Both the position numbers and the translations under genes were made by a program. The notes under the pieces were generated by a model that ran no database searches, had not been told where the DNA came from, and saw only the letters and a list, made by a program, of their open reading frames with translations. A DNA stretch of 64,000 bases, from assembly GCF_006716785.1 (NCBI RefSeq), contig NZ_VFPQ01000001.1, forward strand, positions 3,100,001-3,164,000. Reading direction: 5' to 3'. The stretch comes from Thermopolyspora flexuosa. Lineage in GTDB: Bacteria; Actinomycetota; Actinomycetes; Streptosporangiales; Streptosporangiaceae. The number at the start of each line of letters is the position of its first letter. The first letter of the stretch is position 1. Positions 62,278-64,000 of the stretch are shown piece after piece.

Positions 62278-63567
62278 TTACTTGGGCGACGCCTCCGGCT
62301 TGCCGCCGGCGGCCACCACCCGTGTGAACACCGCCTTCTCCACCGCGCGGACCGTCAGCGACAGGCCGACGAAGTCGTCCCGCGCCGTCGGCTCGCGGCC
62401 GTCGGCCCGCCCGAGCCACACCAGGCCGACCAGATGCCCCATCGCGTGCCCGCTCGCCTCGGTGTACCCGCCGGGGGCGAAGGCCGCCGCGGAGGACTCG
62501 AGCGGGCGCACCCAGCCGCCCCGGTGCAGCGTGGTGAGCGTCTTGACCAGGTCGTCGGCGGCGTCGACCGTCGCCAGGTTGAACAGCGTGTACTGCGCGA
62601 CGTACCGTCCGTCGGCGCTGCGGTAGAGCCCGCGCACCGCCTGGTTGCAGCCGCCCGCGGCGAGCTTGGCGGCGAGCTGCTCCCCCCACACGACCGCGGA
62701 GCAGTCGCCGTCCTCCTTGCGCGCGACCAGCCGCAGCGTGATGCGGTCGCCCTTGAGGGTCCTGGTGGCGAAGAGCTCCTTGGCGGTGACCGGCTTCGGA
62801 TCGTTCCTACGGTCGGCGATCGGTTTGAACTGCGGCAGCGAGGTCCAGCCCTGGTAGTCGTCCGGGCGGGCGAGGTCGACGCGCGAGCTCTCCCCGGCGG
62901 CCGCCCTGGGCGGCTCGGCCACCTCCGACAGCCGCCCGACCACCACGGTGAGCGCGATCGCGATGGCGAGCACGACGACGCCCCCGGCGACCGCGACGAG
63001 CACCGTCTGCTGCCGGTCGCTCAGCCCGCGCTCGCGCAGCGCCGGGAGGCTGAACGAGAACGGCGAGCGCCGCCGTTTGGTACGCCCGGGGCGCGGCGGC
63101 TCGGCCGGCCCGCCGGCCGGCGGTCCCATCGGTTCCGGGCCCTGCGGTGGGACCGGCGGCGGGAACGGTCCCGACGCCGGCGCGCCCGGCGCCTCGGCGG
63201 CCTGCCGGTCGGTGAACCAGCGCCCGGCCGTGTTCCGCATGCGGCCGGTCGACCGTACGGCGGGCCGGGCCGGGCCGGGCGGGAAGGCCGGGCGTCCGGG
63301 CGGGGCCTGCTCCGCCGGGCCCGGGAACGGTCCGCCCGGCCCCGGCGGATGCCCGGCCGGGCGGAACGCCTGCGGCCGGGGGGCGGGACCGGGGCGCGGC
63401 TGCGGAGGCTCCGGTCCCTGACCCGGCAGCGGCGGCCCGCCGGGATGGGGCCCCGGGTGGTGCCACGCCGTCTGCCCACCGGCCGCGGGCGGCCGGTCCG
63501 CGGGCCCACCCGGGGCCTCCCGCCTGCGGCGGCGTCCGGGGCGCCCGTCGCGCCCGCCTGCGCTCAT
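62278..63567 (-). CDS. Proline-rich membrane-anchored protein of unknown function
   Basis: A 429-residue protein. Residues 1-170 are a Pro/Gly/Arg-rich, disordered cytoplasmic tail with PPG- and GPxP-type runs. A helix at about 190-215 (TVLVAVAGGVVVLAIAIALT) is followed by an outer domain of about 200 residues shared with the 221-residue neighbour. It shows no catalytic motif I recognise. The ATG at 63567 overlaps the lgt stop (ATGA), which suggests co-translation with lgt, although a lipoprotein-pathway link is only contextual. Confidence 0.72.
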   Translation of the reverse strand: MSAGGRDGRPGRRRRREAPGGPADRPPAAGGQTAWHHPGPHPGGPPLPGQGPEPPQPRPGPAPRPQAFRPAGHPPGPGGPFPGPAEQAPPGRPAFPPGPARPAVRSTGRMRNTAGRWFTDRQAAEAPGAPASGPFPPPVPPQGPEPMGPPAGGPAEPPRPGRTKRRRSPFSFSLPALRERGLSDRQQTVLVAVAGGVVVLAIAIALTVVVGRLSEVAEPPRAAAGESSRVDLARPDDYQGWTSLPQFKPIADRRNDPKPVTAKELFATRTLKGDRITLRLVARKEDGDCSAVVWGEQLAAKLAAGGCNQAVRGLYRSADGRYVAQYTLFNLATVDAADDLVKTLTTLHRGGWVRPLESSAAAFAPGGYTEASGHAMGHLVGLVWLGRADGREPTARDDFVGLSLTVRAVEKAVFTRVVAAGGKPEASPK

Positions 63568-64000
63568 CGGCGGCCGGCCTCCCGTTCCGGCACGGCGCCG
63601 CCGTCCCCGTCACCGCGGCCCTCGGCCGCGGCGGAGCGCACGGTGCCCGGCTCGCCGTCCGGCTCGTCCCGGCCGTCGCCGCCGTCGCTCTCCTCCCGGT
63701 CAGCCTCCGGCCCGGCCGGGCCGGTGGCGACGCCGAGCGACTCCTCGGCGGTGCTGCCGCGCCAGAGCCAGAAGTACACGAGCGCGCCCACGAAGATGAC
63801 GATCGAGGTCCACTGGTTGAGCCGCAGGCCGAGGATCTCGTGGGCGGGGTCGACCCGCATGCCCTCGATCCAGAACCGGCCGGCGGTGTACCCGGCGACG
63901 TAGAGCGCGAACAGCCGGCCGTGCCGCAGGTCGAACCGCCTGCCCAGCCAGATCAGCGTGAACCCCACCGCGAAGTCCCACAGCATCTCGTACAGGAACG
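63564..64000 (-). CDS. lgt: Prolipoprotein diacylglyceryl transferase, C-terminal part (5' end outside window)
   Basis: Only the C-terminal part is visible; the gene runs off the right edge. The visible start FLYEMLWDFAVGFTLIW matches the Lgt phrase TFLYE-x-LWD, and RFWIEGMRVDPAHEILGLRLNQW matches the family's end. Lgt transfers a diacylglyceryl group to the lipobox Cys of lipoproteins such as LivK. A disordered, acidic C-terminal tail of about 70 residues (about 63564-63770) follows the last helix, longer than the E. coli end. The stop overlaps the next gene (ATGA). Confidence 0.92.
   Translation of the reverse strand, partial: FLYEMLWDFAVGFTLIWLGRRFDLRHGRLFALYVAGYTAGRFWIEGMRVDPAHEILGLRLNQWTSIVIFVGALVYFWLWRGSTAEESLGVATGPAGPEADREESDGGDGRDEPDGEPGTVRSAAAEGRGDGDGGAVPEREAGRR

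Overview
The window is high-GC DNA from an actinomycete. Supporting signs are GTG/TTG starts, AGGAG-type ribosome binding sites, the conserved blocks pyrG-nudix-xerD-parA-scpA-scpB-rluB-aroH-tyrA and cmk-der, the uvrB/coaE/rpsA/polA neighbourhood, and an ANTAR regulator beside pyk. A Streptosporangiales-like organism is my best guess, but it rests on gene style and order only. Nearly all genes are housekeeping or metabolic. The main accessory element is the two-gene unit at the left edge.

Layout. 1-4282: the C-terminal part of a DinG-like helicase followed, with a 14-nt overlap, by a pPIWI_RE (prokaryotic PIWI-related) protein. This is part of a predicted defence island cut by the window edge, with lower GC than its neighbours. 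4301-8065: a PucR-type regulator divergent from proline dehydrogenase and P5C dehydrogenase (proline to glutamate). 8076-11040: a PPOX-fold protein, then a two-gene unit of a cyclase-family metal hydrolase and a TPP enzyme. 11224-13360: the PTS-type dihydroxyacetone kinase genes dhaK, dhaL and dhaM. 13426-14563: a CBS-pair protein and a MarR regulator. 14602-25499, leftward: der, cmk, a carotenoid oxygenase with a TetR regulator carrying a palindromic operator, tyrA, aroH, rluB, scpB, scpA, parA and an xerD with a damaged active site. 25578-28903: a Nudix hydrolase, pyrG and a hexapeptide-repeat acyltransferase. 29420-36529: a DUF4126 membrane protein, uvrB, two tandem SPFH proteins, coaE and a GNAT acetyltransferase. 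36653-42271: rpsA, a secreted polysaccharide deacetylase and polA.

43098-50036: livHMGF running right and livK running left form a complete branched-chain amino-acid ABC importer, flanked by two copies of one 16-nt sequence. The LivH permease carries a signal peptide and an extracytoplasmic beta-sandwich-like extension. Next come an ANTAR regulator (pdtaR), a tRNA with a Leu(CAA) anticodon but a short variable loop, and pyk with a likely DasR-type operator. 51898-54924: a putative lipoprotein whose 5' end holds 24-bp tandem repeats, then a secreted subtilisin-like protease. 55156-61227: gltD and gltB. 61602-64000: two paralogous membrane-anchored proteins and the 3' end of lgt.

The metabolic genes meet at nitrogen and central carbon flow: proline to glutamate, glutamate synthase, branched-chain amino-acid uptake, PEP-dependent dihydroxyacetone phosphorylation, and pyruvate kinase. 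Strong hairpin terminators separate most units.
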